From: an uncultured Parabacteroides sp.
GTDB taxonomy: Bacteria > Bacteroidota > Bacteroidia > Bacteroidales > Tannerellaceae
Length of the DNA stretch: 7,741 bases
Direction: 5' to 3'
Assembly: GCA_900552415.1 (NCBI GenBank)
Contig: USAD01000132.1
Coordinates: 1 to 7,741, forward strand
In this document: positions 5,821-7,741 of the stretch, piece by piece
Layout: every line of letters begins with the position of its first letter
How positions within the stretch are numbered: position 1 is the first letter of the stretch
The notes under the pieces: model-generated
Database searches by the model: none
Seen by the model: only the letters and a program-made list of their open reading frames with translations
Told to the model about the DNA's origin: nothing
Translations under genes and position numbers: made by a program

Positions 5821-7081
5821 GTTTTGCTGCGTAAGCTTGTTCGCTCAATCGCGACGGGTTACGGTGCATTTGCGGGATGTCTCCTTGAAAGAGCTTTTTC
5901 AGGAAATTGAGAACCAGACGACCTATCGTTTCTCGTACCGGAATACGGTTATTGATGATTCGAAGGATGTCAATGTCTCGGCGGATAGTGTCGATGTCTC
6001 GGTTGTGCTTGATCAGGTTTTGGGTGGAAAAGGTCTGACTTATGAGATTCTTTCGTCAAAATCGATTGTTATCTCGGAGAAGAAGGGCCAAACTTCTGGA
6101 CATGCTCAGGCTGATGGGAAAAAGGTGGTAAGTGGTGTTATTACGGATGACGCGGGAATGCCCGTAATTGGCGCGACTATTTTGGAAAAAGGAACCACAA
6201 ATGGAACCATTACCGATTTTGATGGAAATTTTAGCCTGACGATGGCTTCGCAAGGAACGCTTCAGATCTCTTATATTGGCTATGCCACACAAGAGATCGC
6301 TGTCGCTGGTCAGGAATCGTTTAATATAAAATTGGAAGAGGATTCCGAGCAATTGCAGGAGGTGGTCGTGACCGGTTATACGACTCAACGTAAGGCTGAT
6401 TTGACGGGAGCCATTTCTGTCGTGAGTGTAGATGAGCTTACCAAGCAAAATGAGAACAACCCGATGAAGGCGTTGCAAGGTCGTGTGCCGGGTATGAATA
6501 TTACGGCGGATGGTAACCCGAGTGGTTCGACAACGATTCGTATTCGCGGTATCGGTACATTGAACAACAACGACCCTCTTTATATTATTGATGGTGTGCC
6601 TACTAAAGCGGGTATGCATGAGTTGAATGGCAATGATATAGAATCAATCCAGGTCTTGAAGGATGCGGCTTCCGCCTCAATTTATGGTTCTCGTGCGGCC
6701 AATGGCGTTATTATCATTACGACAAAGAAGGGAAAAGAGGGTCAGTTGAAGGTTAATTTCGACGCGTCCATATCCGCTTCTATGTATAATAATAAAATGG
6801 AAGTCCTGAATGCGGAAGAATATGGTCAGGCCATGTGGCAGGCTTATGTAAATGGTGGGCAAGATCCGAATACGAATCCGTTAGGTTATAAGTACAATTG
6901 GGGATACGACAGCAATGGTTATCCTAAGTTGAATGGCATTAGCATGTCTCGTTTCCTTGATTCTGATAACACGGTGCCATCCGCGGATACGGACTGGTTC
7001 GATGAGACGACTCGTACGGGTATTATTCAGCAATATAACGTATCGGTAAGTAATGGCTCAGAAAAAGGTTCCTCTTTCTTT
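5783..7081 (+). CDS. SusC/RagA-type TonB-dependent receptor, 3' part missing
   Basis: About 433 of an expected ~1000-1100 residues are present. The reading frame is open from 5771. A convincing signal peptide (I-K-K-I-C-V-L..., ending SLFA-Q at about 21/22) starts at ATT 5783. No ATG is in frame there, and GTG 5798 or TTG 5801 would remove the basic residues. After it comes an STN (secretin/TonB N-terminus) domain, about 24-100 (VTVHLRDVSLKELFQEIE), the module that talks to a FecR-like anti-sigma. Next is a CarboxypepD_reg-like domain (about 115-190; VSGVITDDAGMPVIGA), then EVVVTGY (193-199). The TonB plug domain follows, with ALQGRVPGMNI, IRIRGIGTLNNNDPLYIIDGVP (D270) and LKDAASASIYGSRAANGVIIITTKKGK. 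In the cell it would import a ligand, usually a glycan, across the outer membrane and signal through the linked FecR/FecI pair. The barrel is absent: at about 7082 the sequence switches to an unrelated flippase in the same frame. No SusD partner is in view. Confidence 0.88.
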
Positions 7082-7741
7082 AAGGAGCTGATCTTAAAGG
7101 ATCTGAAAAACGTGTTTATCTCCAGGGTTTCGGACAAAATGCTGAACTGTACCGATAACCTGATTATTTCCGGGTTCATCGGCGTCGGTACAGTAGGACG
7201 GTATGCGAACTACAGCATGATTACGCAGGCGATTATCAATATTCTTACGATTCTGGCCAACACGATTCAGCCGACCATCGGGGATTACTTTACCGAAAAG
7301 AATTATCGGCGGAACTATGAAATTCTGCGGCAGCTGACCTTTGTGTTCTTCTGTATTTCTTCCGTCGTGGCAGCCGGACTTTTTTCACTGATTACTCCGT
7401 TTATCTGCGATATCTGGCTGAGTCCCGCGTATGAGCTTGGATGGGGAACAGCAGTGCTTTGTATTGTGGTGCTGCTGATCAAAATCATGGGACTGCCGCT
7501 CAGTCTTATGATGGGGGTAACAGGACTGTTTGAAAAAGAAAAAAATGCAGGCGCATCAAGTGCGATTCTGAATCTGGTCGTATCGCTTGCTCTTGTAAGA
7601 CCATATGGCATGACAGGAGTCCTTCTTGGAACCTTACTTTCCTATCTGCTGCAGATCTGCTATCGATACGTTATTTTTTTCCGGGATTTTCTGGAAATGA
7701 AAGAGGAAGCCATACGTTATGCGAGGGATCTGGGCGAATAC
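7082..7741 (+). CDS. C-terminal part of a Wzx-type polysaccharide flippase (foreign fragment)
   Basis: These 220 codons run off the window end and encode several hydrophobic helices with the conserved signature of polysaccharide export flippases: TDNLIISGFIGVGTVGRYANYSMI, then NTIQPTIGDYF, TPFICDIWLSPAYELG and YGMTGVLLGTLLSYL. Full proteins of this kind have about 450-520 residues, so roughly the N-terminal half is missing. In its own host it would flip lipid-linked sugar units across the inner membrane. Codon use differs sharply from the receptor: glycine is GGT in only 1 of 16 codons (GGA 8), against 17 of 25 in the receptor stretch 6361-7080. CTG also replaces TTG for leucine. The style resembles Clostridia such as Lachnospiraceae. 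No start codon belongs to it; it is joined in frame to the receptor, most likely by an assembly error. Confidence 0.8.

Noticed and set aside
6056..6619. Minus-strand open frame of 187 codons inside the receptor
   Set aside because: It is antisense to a strongly conserved receptor region (STN end to plug); its Arg/Thr/His-rich content is that of a shadow frame.
5783..7741. A genuine receptor-flippase fusion protein
   Set aside because: The outer-membrane plug domain and an inner-membrane flippase half cannot work in one chain, both are cut mid-domain, and codon use shifts at the joint.

Overview
The window reads as a gut Bacteroidota chromosome fragment, most like Bacteroides or Parabacteroides. 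The evidence is the gene families (a SusC/RagA-type TonB receptor, a FecI/FecR-type ECF sigma and anti-sigma pair with a DUF4974 tail, PepSY-like DUF2874 lipoproteins) and two exact TAnnTTTG promoter -7 elements. The last ~660 bases are different: they encode the C-terminal half of a Wzx-type polysaccharide flippase with Firmicutes-like codon use, joined in frame to the receptor. Genus assignment is inference.

Left half, minus strand (1-3525): an OmpR/PhoB-family response regulator, then 5 bases later a membrane histidine kinase, then two small exported PepSY-like proteins. One of these is a double-domain lipoprotein with an acidic stretch after its cysteine, the other a single-domain secreted protein. 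Two promoters serve this set, one before the regulator and one between the kinase and the first PepSY gene. Each carries a tandem pair of 11-bp direct repeats (transcribed-strand core TTCCCAAAT or close to it) placed exactly 7 bases upstream of its -7 element. This looks like the regulator's own binding box, so the system probably controls itself and its PepSY outputs.

Right half, plus strand (3636-7081): an ECF sigma factor, its FecR-like anti-sigma and the N-terminal ~430 residues of a SusC-like receptor form a classical trans-envelope signalling unit. A paired motif (TTTTTCGGTAC, 15-16 bases, TTGTCTT) lies before the anti-sigma gene and again before the receptor gene but not before the sigma gene. 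It is a good candidate for the promoter recognised by this sigma. A terminator follows the anti-sigma gene. The 300-base gap to the receptor holds a five-unit 23-bp tandem repeat and a 16-bp hairpin with a T-tract.

The receptor's 5' end is odd. The reading frame has no ATG at the start of its signal peptide, only ATT. About 138 bp upstream lies a degenerate in-frame copy of the same initiation region that does have ATG but stops after six codons. Farther on, at about 7082, the receptor breaks into the flippase fragment. The break is probably an assembly chimera, though a real recombination cannot be excluded from sequence alone.
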